Shown: in pieces, positions 22,173-34,022 of the stretch | Numbering within the stretch: the first letter of the stretch is position 1 | Layout of the letters: every line of letters starts with the position of its first letter | Assembly: GCA_018398765.1 (NCBI GenBank) | Contig: JAHBMJ010002707.1 | Span: 54,713 to 97,421 of the forward strand | DNA length: 42,709 nt | DNA from: Chromera velia | Taxonomy: Eukaryota > Sar > Chromeraceae | Direction: 5' to 3' | Notes under the pieces: generated by a model | Seen by the model: the letters and a program-made list of their open reading frames with translations, nothing else | Told to the model about the DNA's origin: nothing | Databases searched by the model: none | Translations under genes and position numbers: made by a program

Positions 22173-24233
22173 ATGTCCGCTTCCGCAGCAGCCGCATCGT
22201 CCACCGACGTGCCACCGGAGGATATTCCGATTGCTCACGAGCCATTTTCCTTTGCACGTCAGCTTGTTCCAAACCTGTTGTAGTCGAAGGACGCCGTGGT
22301 TGTCCACTACTCTTATTCTTTTGCCGTCTCCTTTTCTGTCTCTCTGTCTATGTCTGCAGTGCACGCAACTGCACGGTTCCAGCAGCAGCAAAATGGACTC
22401 AGGCACGGAGATTACCATCGATACAGGCAGTACTGCTCGAGGAGACTGCAGAGAATCAGAAGAGCTCTGAAGTTCAAATACGGAAGGCAAAAGTACCAAC
22501 CTCGTCCTATTCCCCCCACCATTACAGACCCACGGTGCGTCTGCCGTTCTCCCCCGGCATCCATGCTCGCCCTGTTTTCTTTGCTCTGCCCCTCTTCTTT
22601 CCTTCATCTCCCCGCCCTTCATGAGATCTTCCGGCCTCGCGAGGTTCCCCGATCCACCCCTGTCGTGTATTGCGAAGCTCTTCCTTGGAAGTCTCAAGTC
22701 AATCTCTGCCCCCCCTACGCACACGCACCGGTGATTTTTGTTGTTTACCCGACACCCCTGTCCTTGCCGCCCGATTCTCAAGTCTCACTTTTCTTCTCTC
22801 CAGAACCGGCCGAAAAAAAAAGCTCAATGAGTCCTGCATGTGTCCCTGTGGGAGGGAGGGAGCCTCTGTTCCCCCCCTTGCATGTAGAGGTCTCCGTTTA
22901 CTCCTTTCCCTTTCCCTGTGCTGCAGGTTTCTCCTCCTCCCCCTGGTGAATGCGGAGAGGGCGTGGGCTTTCGGGGTCTCTCTCAAATCGGAAGCTGCAG
23001 CGGGGGGAGATAACGTGAGCTCTCTCTCTCCCTCTCTCTCACACGGTGACCCCCTCCTGCGCTTTTCTATCACACTTACCCTCTCTCCCTCCCTGCCTCC
23101 CTGCCCTGCCCCCCCCCCGCCTTTTCCGTGCTTCCTCTCTCTGTGTGAGTGTGTTCATGTATCCATCCGCCATCTTTGGCAGCCATCGCAACATCTAGTC
23201 ACAAGCGCGCTGTCAATCTCTTTTGCAAAGACCTTCCTCTCTTCCTTCCTTCCTTCCTTCCTTCGTTCCTTCCTTCCTTCCTTCCTTCCTTCCTTCCTTT
23301 CTCTCTTTACTTATTCATTTATTCATTTATTTATTCATTCATTCATTCATTCATTCATTCATTCATTCATTCATTTGTTCATTCATTCATTCTGTTTTGA
23401 TGCAGAGCTCTCGTCTTCGTTTGGGGTCGATTCGCAAATTCGCGAAGGCCGCCGTCCATGCGGAGGAGCTGAAAAGGCTCTGCGAGAGACACGCGGACAA
23501 AAAGAGCTGCGTCGAGGCACAGGTCCTGCAGGGCTGCATTAAAACACCACAGTTAAACACAAATGGGGGCAGTATCCGCGAATGCAGACAGCCGCTTTGG
23601 CAGTATTTTATATTTCTCCTGCACTGCTCTCTCTCTCTCTCTCTCTCTCCCCTTGCACTCCCTCTCTTCCCCCTTTATGTCTTCATTTATTTTTTGTTTT
23701 TCTTCCTCCCTTTGGGGGTCGCGACTCTGATTTTGTCTCAACACCCATCTGCTTTTCAGCTGAGCGTCGCAGGAGCTCTGCTTGCTTCCTAGCACCTGGT
23801 TCTCTCAAACGGCCAATCAGTTCGTGCGCCATTCACGCGTGCACGTGAGCGAGTGCTTGCAGGTCTACCTAGATATGATGACAGGGGTGTGGCGGTTCGA
23901 GCAGGACAGGTGGGGCGACGCGCTGGGGTGTCTTCGCAGTGCGACACAACAGCTCGGGGCCCTGGGAAGGTTGTCCGACGGGGATGAGGCTCTTGCGTTC
24001 AAGGCCTATGCTGAGGACCTCGCGCCCTTGATCAGGCAGTCGGAGTATCACATGGCAAGGGCGGGGAGGGAGGAGACGTCGGGGGCAGCAAATCCACAAA
24101 CCAGAGGGGGGAAGGGAACGGGGGGAGCGGGGAAGGCGACGGGAAGAGGAATGGCAAGCGCAATGGAGGCGAAAGAAGTCGGTGGCTGGCGTCGTTGCGT
24201 CCCTATTTGAAGGGGGGCCTCTCTCTCTCTCTT

Positions 24234-24265
<32 letters not shown>

Positions 24266-24768
24266 GAGCAGGTGACATTTGAATCGGTACACTGATTTTT
24301 GTTGCGTCAACGTAGACTAGGACAACACACCATGCCAGGGTTTTGACTGAAACTCTCGTTCTCGACGACCAGAAGCTATACTTTTCTCGTCTGTCTTGCT
24401 TCTCTCTCGTGCGTGTGAAGATGACTCTTTGGATGATGCGTGTGTGTGGTTGAGGGCAGGTTCTCGGAGACGCTGCTCCTTCATTCAGAGGGAAGACCCT
24501 TGAAGTGCCCTCGGTTGGTCCATCCATCTATCCATCTTGTTTCTTTTTCTTTGGGGAGGGGAGAAACGACAGACACAAAAGAGAGAAGAGAAGAGAGAGA
24601 GAAGAGAAGAGAGAGTGCGTTTCTGTCCCTTCTGTGGTTTTTTCATGGCTGTCCACTCCCGATTGCATGCTTTCTGTCCATCCTCTTTCTTTCTCTTTCC
24701 TCAAAATGGGGTATTTGTAAGGCAACGTCTCGTTGGAGCTCAATGGATGCACTCGTTCCTAACTTTCC

Positions 24769-24811
<43 letters not shown>

Positions 24812-27800
24812 CAATTGCAAGGGATAGATAAAGGAGTCAAAATCCTCTTGGTGCATGGTTGGCGGTTCTCTTCCGCTCTCTTGATGATTCGTCTCCAGCA
24901 GCAGAACTCCTCCTTGCTTCCTTCTTGGTTCCCCAATTTGACTGTGCGGAGTGAGTGAATGACTGTGTGCAGGTGCCTCTTGCGGAATCTGTTCTGAAAG
25001 CGAATGCAGTCAGTCACGGTCTTTCGTCTCGCCTCTGTTGTATTTTGCTGCGTATCATCTTCTATGTACTGCCTTCCGTTCTCCCCCCTCCATCTCTCTT
25101 GCTCGGTTGGCACAAGAGATGTGCAACGCTTCTCTATCCTTTGAATAGAAACCCGACAGGATGCATAGAAGATCAGAGAGGAACGGGCAGTCTTCCGAGC
25201 ACGAAAAGGGAAGGAAGGAAGGAAGGAACAAAGGAAGGAAGGAAGGAAGGAAGGAAGGAAATGAGAAGGGAAACTGAGACCAACCAAGCTCTTTCAAGTC
25301 GATTGTCATCGGTCTCAGCGTCCCACCTTCCGTTGGCATCTCTCTGCTTGACAAGAAGAAAAAGAAGTGAGCGGTCCCTTTCTGTTCCCCTCACCCTTTT
25401 CTCGGCTGGCTGGGTGGCTGGGTGGCTGCAGGCCCTCACAGAGGCTCGAAGTTTGATCCCATCGGAGGAGCAGCTCAAGGGAAAGAAAGGAGAAGAAGAC
25501 ACGGCAGCAGCTGCCTTCGCAGCTTTGGATTCCTCGGCAGTCGTTGACAAGTGAGTCCGCCCAACATTCATTTTGGTTTGGCTACCTGGTTCAAGCGGCA
25601 GGCGTGAGTATTGCCCCGCGCTGGTCTCTTGACTTGCTTCCGTAGTGCCTCCAGTAGATGACTGCTTTGCTTCACTTCTTTTCTGGTCTGTTTTCTTCCT
25701 TTCTCTCTCTGAAGTTTGTCAGGCCCCTCATGAAATGCCCCTTTCCATCCCCCCCGCCCTGCAGATACAGCGATGCGGCCGCAGAGTTCGACTCTCTCCT
25801 GAGGAGCTCCAGGAAGGCCCTAATCGAATTGCAGGTAGGAGGGGGGGGGCGAAGAGAGGGACCGTGGTCTTCATTCATGCCTGCCTTTTTTCCTGATGCT
25901 CTTCCCGTTCCGTCCATCGTGAGAAGACCCAACCGCCCAAACAAAGTGCACGCACCATAGTTGGGCTGTTCTTAGTAGTCTCTCTGCCTGTCAGGTTACG
26001 TGTCTGTCTCCGGGCTTTGTCGGGGGTCTTTTTAGAAAGAGTACTGGTCGGAGAAATTCGTTCATGAATGCAAGAAGTGTTTAGAGAGCATTTCTTCGGA
26101 AGAAAAGTGTATGACTTCGGATTGTCCACTCACGAATTGAGCTCCTTGCCTTGCCTGCATCGTGTCGTCTGCAGGAGGGAGAGGACTGGGGCCCCTCTCT
26201 GCAGAGACTTGAGGGCTTCGCCAAGAGGGGGGCTGCTCTTGCGGGGGGGGAACGTTCGCTTCTCCTTCTTCTCCAGGCGTTGATCAGAGGAGAGACGTTC
26301 TTCCTGCAGGGATCCGTCGGGGCCGGTTGGTTGGTTGGTTGTTAGGGGGATCTGTTTTGGTCTGTAGGTTGCTTCCCTCCTCTCTCCTTTTTTTCTTTCA
26401 TCCTTACTTCATTTCTTCTTTGATCCCAAATTCTGTCCATGGAAAGATGGGGGGAGAATGTCCTATTCATCGTGCATTCGTCTTTTCCTTTTTTTTTGCT
26501 CTGTGTGTGTGTGTGTCCGTGTGGGAGTCTTGTCTTGGCTGGGACCCCCATGTCTTCTCACATTGAATTTAGACCGCCTTCGTTGGTCTTCTTCTATAGT
26601 GTTCGGCCACTTTACTTTCATCGCTCCCCTCATTTCAGTCGTGTTCTGTCCTGTTTTGTTTTTTGGATGTCCGCAGAATCGCAAAAGGTGAAGACAAAAC
26701 CCGAGGACGCAGTGAGATTTGCGGATTTATTCCTCCAGGTGTGTTGCTGAGGGGGTAGGAGGGCAGTTACTGTGAATGGAAGGAAACTGCAAAGGGTTTT
26801 TGTCTTCGACCTTCTGTTTTGCCGGTATGGGATCAGTCTGCCGTCTTCTTTGACTTCAGCTGAGTTGTTTCCAAAGTTCTTTTGTGGTTCAGAGAGATGG
26901 GCGTCCTCTTCGAAGGGGGGGGGAGCCTCGGGAAGCATTTGTGTGACACTTAGTTTCTGTGTTTCTGTTGTTCGCTCGCTTTTCTCTTTTCTTTTGTTTT
27001 GCGATGAGTAAAGAAAGCTGCTGATGATGATACCATTTCAACACAGACCTTTCCTCTCCGAACCTCCAGTGAGGAGTCAAAGAAACATCTAAGGGACTGA
27101 ACAAGCAGCGTGACAAGTGGACAAGACGAAGGGACAGCAGTGATCGTCCAAATGAGTGAGAAGTGACCAGAGCAATACAGAAACAGCGTCGTTTTCCATG
27201 TCCCTCTTTGTAGTCCGTCCCTCATACTGAAAACTCCCTCTCTCTCTCCCTCTGTGTGTGCGTGCATTCGGCGGAGACGCTCAGTATCTCTCTCTCGAGG
27301 GCCTGAAGGAAGAAGACGAAGGGGCGCAAAAGGATGCGGCAGAGGAGGACGCAGTGAAAAGATATTCCGAGGCGGGCAGGGCCGCAAAGTGTCTTGCTCT
27401 GGCGTGTGCCCTTGCTCCTTCCTCCGCTCCTGATGAACAGCTGAAGGAAGCATTCGGTCAGTGTGTTCGTTCGTCTGCCTTCTTCTCTTTGCTTTCCTTT
27501 TCTTCCCCTCTCTTTTCTAAAGCGGCCGTTTGGTTTTTGAGTGAGTGAGTCTTGGAGCTGATGACAGTTTGTCCATCTCACTTACTTCTCTTTGGATTTT
27601 TCCCTTTTGGCTCGTACTTGAACTCCTGTCTTCTCCAGGTTTTCTCCTTCTCTTGAGGTATCCGACCCATCTTAGGAAGAATTGAAAGCTGAAGTTGCCT
27701 TCCGTCCAGACTTTCAGTAGTGTCGGTCTACTCTGGGCCTTCCTCTTGTAGGAAGTCGACGAGTGTCATCCAGTGGCTCCCCACGCGCTCCGAGCATATT

Positions 27801-29427
27801 ACTAACTTTTTCATTTTCAGATTCCGAACAGCTCTTGCAAGACTTTATGCTCTGCAGTTTTCAAGACCCTGGTCAGACCTTCCTGTCAACTATTTTCTTT
27901 TTTTGGTTTCTTCTCTCTTGCCTGCCGGAGGCATCCATTTTCTTGCTTCCTCTCTTGCCTTAATTCCCTGCAGTGCTTGCTGAGCATGCCGTGAGTTTGA
28001 TGAACTCCAAGGAGACGGAACCCCCAAAGAGCGCCCCATCGGGGTTTGAAGAGGTCCACTCACTTGTGGTCTTTCTGCTGGTGCGTTCGTTCACACCTTC
28101 TCTCCATTCCTGTGGTTCAGGGGTGTGTCGTGGAACCGACAGTTGTGCTTCCCTCTACATGCATGACAATTGTGGCCCCATCCTTTCACTGTCAGGTCTC
28201 CCGATCTTTCTTCTTGGACCAGATGACTCACCTGATCCCTCCCTCACTCTTTCCTGCCTCGCGGTGTATCCAACTAACTGCGCTGTTGCTGTCTGGCTGC
28301 GTGCCTGCCTGTCTGCCTGCAGGGGAGATTTCGAGACTGGTCTGCTCGATGGGCCTCCCGGCTTGCTGCACGCGTGTGCGCTCGTGCAGCTGGAGTGGAG
28401 GACCCTGTCCTGCGTGCGGCATCGAAGGAGCTGAGCTTGAATCTGTCGGCATCGTCTGCAGCAGATGCGGTCAGTCAGTCTGGCGGGGGAGTGAGTGTAT
28501 GGGGGGGTCAGGGAGCTAGTTGATAGATTGTGTTTGGAGGACTGCAACCAAGTCCGAATGGAACCTCTACTTTCTTTAGATTTCTACGCTGCACTTCCTG
28601 TGACGTCTTCTCCCTCCGTCTCCCTCGGATGTCATGCAGGGGCGTTTTTTTTTTTTTAAGGCTGTTGCGTCCGTGCAAACGAAAATCGTATTTGTGTGTC
28701 TCTTTCTTTCTTTCTCTGCAGATTGAAGGCCCTGGACTTGTTCCGTTCCCTCCAACGCTCCAATTCATTCCTTGCAAGCCGCTCCTGTTTGACCTGGTCG
28801 GTTCTCTCTAGGAAAAACTCCAAAGAAACTCCGGGTAGCATGTCCCTGTCCTACCTTGACCTTCCAGCACCGAAAGGCCTGAGGGCCCTTTCGCACTCGC
28901 TGTCCTATCAGGCCGCTTCTTGTTGGTTGTGGGTGTGCGCTCGGCATTGTTGTGCTTCCGAATATCTGTGTGAGATTTTCTTTCTCTGAGAGCTTTCGAC
29001 AGATACGCGAATTTGCCCTCCTTGTTGCGATTGAAGTAAAGGGAAGAGAATGCACTGCACTGTTCCCCTCTGTGTGTGTTTTTTTCTCATTCTCAGGCTA
29101 GCAGCGCCCTCCGACCTCCGGACATTTCGCACCGAGTCAAGGCCGAAAAGAAGGGTGAGTAGCTTTGGAAGGGGTGTCAGTCAGGGTAAAGGAGGAAAAG
29201 CTGGGGAGAGAAACGGAGGAAGCGAGAACAGAATGAAGCGAGAACATGAATGAAGAAAGCAACGAAGGAAAAGAAGCGGGGAGAAAGACAGGCAAACAGA
29301 AGCAAAGAAAGAAAAAAGAAAAAAAGCCCAGACAGAAAGCGGAAAATCTGGAAAGAGATCATATCAGACAGCTTTTGTTTGCTGATCGTTTTTCGATTCT
29401 TGTTTTCGTCTTCACAAGGTGTGGTTT

Positions 29428-29465
<38 letters not shown>

Positions 29466-29614
29466 ATCTTTATCTTCCCCCCCNNNNNNNNNNNNNNNNN
29501 NNNNNNNNNNNNNNNNNNNNNNNNNNNNNNNNNNNNNNNNNNNNNNNNNNNNNNNNNNNNNNNNNNNNNNNNNNNNNNNNNNNNNNNNNNNNNNNNNNNN
29601 NNNNCCCCCCCCCC

Positions 29615-29653
<39 letters not shown>

Positions 29654-29714
29654 CGCGCGTGCAGGCATCCTCGGAAGAATTGGTGCGGGCTTCGGTTTGT
29701 GGGGGAAGAAGTGA
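22173..29714 (+). CDS. SRP68: Signal recognition particle subunit SRP68, 16 exons
   Basis: Exons: 22173-22257, 22360-22534, 22927-23014, 23406-23522, 23863-24181, 24822-24850, 25432-25550, 25765-25834, 26175-26325, 26677-26738, 27285-27456, 27974-28053, 28323-28469, 28722-28796, 29097-29154 and 29665-29714. The sum is 1797 bases, 598 residues plus TGA, close to the usual ~600. The RNA-binding domain shows the family hallmark QQNGLRHGDYHRYRQYCSRR, then NAERAWAFGVSLK, AVHAEELKRLCERHADKK and a WRFEQDRWGDAL repeat. The C-terminal SRP72-binding region has LQFIPCKPLLFDL and ends GILGRIGAGFGLWGKK. SRP68 pairs with SRP72 on SRP RNA to bring signal-peptide ribosomes to the ER. The join around exons 5-6 (24181/24822) is the weakest: the family has a few more residues there and a mini-exon may be missed. 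No SRP72 gene is in view. Confidence 0.93.
23239..23392. repeat. (TTCC)n and (ATTC)n arrays in SRP68 intron 3
   Basis: About 15 TTCC units (23239-23299) are followed by ATTC/ATTT units (23309-23392), stopping just before the acceptor TTTTGATGCAG at 23405. Confidence 0.9.
24226..24261. repeat. (GT)n microsatellite in SRP68 intron 5
   Basis: An uninterrupted GT run begins shortly after the proposed donor at 24182. It abuts a CT run at 24221. Confidence 0.9.
24771..24810. repeat. (CT)n tract before the SRP68 29-nt exon
   Basis: Twenty CT units run almost into CCCCAATTGCAAG, the proposed acceptor of the 29-base exon at 24822. The tract would serve as its polypyrimidine tract. Confidence 0.85.
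25211..25260. repeat. (GGAA)n microsatellite in an SRP68 intron
   Basis: Eleven to twelve GGAA units with one AACA interruption lie in the intron before exon 7 (25432). Confidence 0.9.
27821..27871 (+). other. Possible 51-nt cassette exon within SRP68
   Basis: TACTAACTTTTTCATTTTCAG (27800-27820) is a textbook branch point and acceptor. The 51 bases after it end at a GTCAGA donor and stay open in the frame set by the phase-1 donor at 27456. Skipping it joins LKEAF to VLAEHAV, which fits the SRP68 family better, so it is either an alternative in-frame cassette or a decoy. Confidence 0.35.
29484..29604. other. Assembly gap inside the last SRP68 intron
   Basis: There are 121 unknown bases. The gap is bounded by C runs on both sides (7 and 11), preceded by (CT)n and followed by (GT)n then (GC)n. 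The gap falls in the intron between 29154 and 29665, so no coding sequence appears lost. Confidence 0.95.
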
Positions 29715-29730
29715 GGCAGTGTACGCTGGT

Positions 29731-29902
29731 GGTATCAACTAACAAGGATGGAGCCTTCTGGGATCTTCTGGGGTATGTGCAGCTTTTTAAAATTGAAGGC
29801 AGAACCAGAACGGGCGTGAAGAATGACTGAAAATTTGGCATTATGTTATGAGCTATATTTTTGAAGACCGCAGGAGATACGTAAGAGATCAATTTAAAAC
29901 AG
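29731..29902. repeat. 172-bp interspersed repeat, copy 1
   Basis: It begins GGTATCAACTAACAAGGAT only 16 bases after the SRP68 stop and ends TTTAAAACAG before an (ATC)n array. Copy 2 at 32133-32304 has the same length and differs at a handful of bases. It has no coding sense and may be an end of an element that was itself the target of later insertions. Confidence 0.85.
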
Positions 29903-29927
29903 TCATCATCATCATCATCATCATCAT
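29903..29927. repeat. (ATC)n array between repeat copy 1 and LINE copy A
   Basis: About eight ATC triplets pass into ATT triplets and AATCGGTCTATAGGCC, the 3' terminus of the minus-strand LINE copy A. Confidence 0.95.
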
Positions 29928-31097
29928 TATTATTAATCGGTCTATAGGCCATCATGCAGTGCATGAGTCTAGGACAATGCTTTATTGCCCCTTTGCCAGA
30001 CCTGCATCATACAACGGGAGGGGGCTTCACTCTCGTAACTCTAAACACCCTGCATCTAGAAGATGCTTTGTAAATCACTGATGTCGTTTCCCTTCTGTGG
30101 GAGGAGTGCGACAACTGCAACAGAGACTCTCAGGCAGTAGAGGCAGACAGGAAGACCGGTGGAGAGGGGGGATGGGAGATGTACGTGGGAGGTGGAAAAA
30201 GAACATTCAAAGGTAAGACGGGAAGAGAGGTAAGTAACCATCACATGCATCGAATCGCAGGCCTTACGATGGAGGGCGCAGACAGATGTTTCGCAAGAGT
30301 CGCAAGGCCGGTATGGGTGACTGTCTGAGTGCCAGGGTGACCTTCATTCGTGCCAACAATTCGCTTTGCGTGGCGTGTTTTAGAGGGGTGGAGTCTTTCG
30401 ATAGCAACCACTTTCTCTCTCTTTCTTGGGCTCTGTCTAATTTGGCTTCAATTTCGGTTACAATTGCATTCAGAGCCTCTCGATCTGCTCTTGTTTCTGT
30501 GCATTCAGTCAGTCGGTGCAGTAGATCGTCTGCTTTGCCCCTGCATGCAGGGCAAACCGCGTCTTCCAGCCCTCTGTACGGTGCATGGGGGCGACCACCA
30601 AGCAACATATACAGCAAGGCTGAAAAAGGGCCTGAGGACCAGATCGCAGCGCGAGGGAGGGAAACGAAACGGGGGGACGAAGGGGATGAAGGAAAAGTAG
30701 AGGAAAGGAAGAGGAGAGACGAACGTTGGGCAGTAGGATAAGACGTTTGGAACACATTCGGTCTGACGCCTCTGCCAAACTGCAAAACCGCCCCCCGTGA
30801 AGCGGCCCTTTCTAGACAACCATCAATCCATTCATCAACTTCCCGGTTGATCACTGCTCTTAAGAGAAGGAGACAGCCAACCTTGGTGGCTTTCTTTCTT
30901 CTTCTGATGGTTGGATTGACAGTCACAAATTCTTCCAATCCGGTCGACCCAATCAATTTTTGTGCGTGCATCATAGAGGAAGGACAATCACCATTCATTA
31001 AAGCCGACCAGGCACCCGCGGGCATCTTGAGGTCAATATGTTTTAAGTTAGTCAAATACCCAGCAAGTCTCATCGACACATGCACACGTGCAGGAAG
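29928..31097 (-). mobile_element. LINE copy A, 5'-truncated
   Basis: The minus-strand frame from 31097 to TAA at 30266-30264 is open. It encodes the region after a reverse transcriptase and ends with a CX2CX8HX4C finger (CPACRGKADDLLHRLTEC), like the carboxy end of many LINE ORF2 proteins. There is no RT core, so it is 5'-truncated. The 3' UTR (30263-29928) ends in (AAT)n(GAT)n in element orientation. Copy B repeats it almost exactly at an offset of 1218 bases. It extends about 190 bases further 5' than copy B. Confidence 0.85.
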
Positions 31098-31098
31098 N

Positions 31099-31126
31099 AT
31101 CATCATCATCATCATCATCATCATCA
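31099..31126. repeat. (ATC)n array between LINE copies A and B
   Basis: Nine ATC triplets directly follow an ambiguous base at 31098. The array marks both the 5' truncation point of copy A and the 3' tail of copy B. Confidence 0.95.
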
Positions 31127-32132
31127 TTAGATAGATTATTATTATTATTATTAATCGGTCTATAGGCCATCATGCAGTGCATGAGTCTAGGACAATGCTT
31201 TATTGCCCCTTTGCCAGACCTGCATCATACAACGGGAGGGGGCTTCACTCTCGCAACTCTAAACACCCTGCATCTAGAAGATGCTTTCTAAATCGCTGAT
31301 GTCGTTTCCCTTCTGTGGGAGGAGTGCGACAACTGCAACAGAGACTCTCAGGCAGTAGAGGCAGACAGGAAGACCGGTGGAGAGGGGGGACGGGAGATGT
31401 ACGTGGGAGATGGAAAAAGAACATTCAAAGGTGAGACGGGAAGAGAGGTAAGTAACCATCACATGCATCGAATCGCAGGCCTTACGATGGAGGGCGCAGA
31501 CAGATGTTTCGCAAGAGTCGCAGGGCCGGTATGGGTGAGTGTCTGAGTGCCAGGGTGACCTTCATTCGTGCCAACAATTCGCTTTGCGTGGCGTGTTTTA
31601 GAGGGGTGGAGTCTTTCGATAGCAACCACTTTCTCTCTCTTTCTTGGGCTCTGTCTAATTTGGCTTCAATTTCGGTTACAATTGCATTCAGAGCCTCTCG
31701 ATCTGCTCTTGTTTCTGTGCATTCAGTCAGTCGGTGCAGTAGATCGTCTGCTTTGCCCCTGCATGCAGGGCAAACCGCGTCTTCCAGCCCTCTGTACGGT
31801 GCATAGGGGCGACCACCAAGCAACATATACAGCAAGGCTGAAAAAAGGCCTAAGGACCAGATCGCAGCGCGAGGGAGGGAAACGAAACGGGGGGACGAAG
31901 GGGATGAAGGAAAAGTAGAGAAAAGGAAGAGGAGAGATGAACGTTGGGCAGTAGGATAAGACGTTTGGAACATATTCGATCTGACGCCTCTGCTAAACTG
32001 CAAAACCGCCCCCCATGAAGCGGCCCTTTCTAGACAACCATCAATCCATTCATCAACTTCCCGGTTGATCACTGCTCTTAAGAGAAGGAGATGGCCAACC
32101 TTGGTAGCTTTGTTTCTTCTTCTTCTGATGAT
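31127..32132 (-). mobile_element. LINE copy B, 5'-truncated, near-identical to copy A
   Basis: It carries the same finger-containing ORF (terminator TAA at 31484-31482) and 3' UTR as copy A, with scattered substitutions and an extra TTC triplet. Homology stops at CTTCTTCTGATGATG (about 32132), where the 172-bp repeat copy 2 begins. It is either an independent insertion or a segmental duplicate, and the different 5' end points favour independent insertion. Confidence 0.85.
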
Positions 32133-32304
32133 GGTATCAACTAACAAGGATAGAGCCTTCTGGGATCTTCTGGGGTATGTACAGCTTTTTAAAATTGAAG
32201 GCAGAACCAGAACGGGCGTGAAGAATGACTGAAAATTTGGCATTATGTTATGAGCTATATTTTTGAAGACCGCAGGAGATACGTAAGAGATCAATTTAAA
32301 ACAG
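32133..32304. repeat. 172-bp interspersed repeat, copy 2
   Basis: This is the partner of 29731-29902. It ends in the same TTTAAAACAG followed by (ATC)n, after which the full-length plus-strand LINE starts. Confidence 0.85.
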
Positions 32305-32330
32305 TCATCATCATCATCATCATCATCATC
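32305..32330. repeat. (ATC)n array at the 5' junction of the plus-strand LINE
   Basis: Nearly nine ATC triplets end exactly where AGAATACAGGAACTTGG begins. A matching array closes the element at 38703. Confidence 0.95.
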
Positions 32331-34022
32331 AGAATACAGGAACTTGGGGATAAGAACCTCAGGGAAACGGGGATTCCTGGTGAAGGGCCTCGGCCGTCGG
32401 AATTACATGCATGCGCCCCCCCTCTCTCTTGTCTTTATGATAAACGCGACAGCAACCCTGGACTACCTCCTCTCTGCTCCCTCCCTCCTCCCCCAGGCTT
32501 TATCCCTCGATGGGACAGTCTTCCCCAGGCGAGTCAGGCGTTTGTGGGACTAAGGAAAGAGGATGAATGGAGGACAGTCAGGAGGGAAAAGAAGGGACGA
32601 CAGGCTGCATGCTTGGGGGGGCGTCACTCTCACACTCTTTCTTTTTCTCAGCTAGACAATGCACATGAGGATACACATAGACAGGTCTCTTTCTCCCCAT
32701 CTCATTCATCTCTCCCTGCCGCCTCTGCTCCATGTAAGAACAGACAAGCCGACCGGGGTGGAAGACAAGATGATGAAGGGAAGCCAGAGAGGAAGAGACA
32801 GAAGAGAGTGCTAGGACGGTTCTCTCCCTCACCTCCTGTTCCACCGTCACGAATTCATGGACCTGTGCACAAGTCATCTTACACCCAAAGCACGCCGGCC
32901 CTCAGGTCGGACAAATCAACAATACCCCCGGAGTCGGGGGCGCGCTTTGGCTGCACACTCTCCCCTTCACTCATGGTCTCTCTCCCCTTCACCAACTCTC
33001 CCGGCCCTGTCACCAAGACTGTCCCCGTACACACCTCTCTCCCTCCATTCATAGACAGCCCGCCACCCACAGACACTCCACCACCAACTGACACACCGCT
33101 ACCACCTTCCCCTTGGAAAAACAGAAAGGACAGGACTAGAATATACAAAGAAAGGCGGAGGGTGAAACAGACCAAAAGACGAAGAGTGAGGAAGGCAAGG
33201 GAAGAAACGGAAAGACAGAAGAGAGAGAAAGAGCGGGATCTCTCTCACCGTTTGAAAGAATGGAGCTACTCTTTCTCTCCTTTCCTCCCTGAAAGAACCT
33301 TTCCTCCTTTTTCCATCCTTCTGTCTGATACATGCCTCTTTCTCTTTTTTATACAAATATGGGGGGCGTTTGAGGGGTAGGGCTTACGAGACAACGCCAC
33401 CAATTCACGTTCATCTAATCATACACCGACTCTTCCGCCTCCCGTACAAACTCATTACCTCCTTTCACCACGCACACATACGGATCACCAAACACATACA
33501 CCCCTATCCTCTCACACGTTCACAAGTAAGACAATATGCACGGATACCCCCATCTCCACTCTCATTGACGATAAATCCCGCGCCTCCTCCACGCTCAGTC
33601 ACCAGTGTGCAGTCCCTCCTGTCCCCCCTCTCTGCCCTTATCCATCCACACCCACCCCTCTCTGCACCAGCCTCTCACCCCCAGCGACCTGTACAGAGAC
33701 GATAGAGAGAGAAGAAAGACACATCGACGCAACGCCCCTTCTACCTCACCCCTTACCCCTTCACACCCACTCAACCCATACGCATCTCACCCAACACACA
33801 GCAGGGGGGGGGGAGCAGCAGAAGGAGAAGAGACAAGAGGGCAAGAAGTCGGCACCCCAGCGGGAGAGAAAGAAGGTAGAGGGAAAAGAAGAAAAGAAAG
33901 ACAGGTCCGACTCGTCAGAAAAAGAAAAAAGAACGAAAGGGAACGATAGGGGCAGAGGAAAGAAAGGAGGGTCGTAAAGCTGCTGCAGTTGTCGGGATGT
34001 TGGTGGGGGTGTGTGTGTTGGC

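Noticed and set aside
23239-23400. CRISPR-like or coding repeats
   Set aside because: Plain TTCC/ATTC microsatellites without spacers, inside an SRP68 intron.
32250-32343. ATG at 32250 as the start of LINE ORF1
   Set aside because: It lies in the 172-bp repeat and reads through the (ATC)n array as poly-Ile; the element itself begins at 32331.
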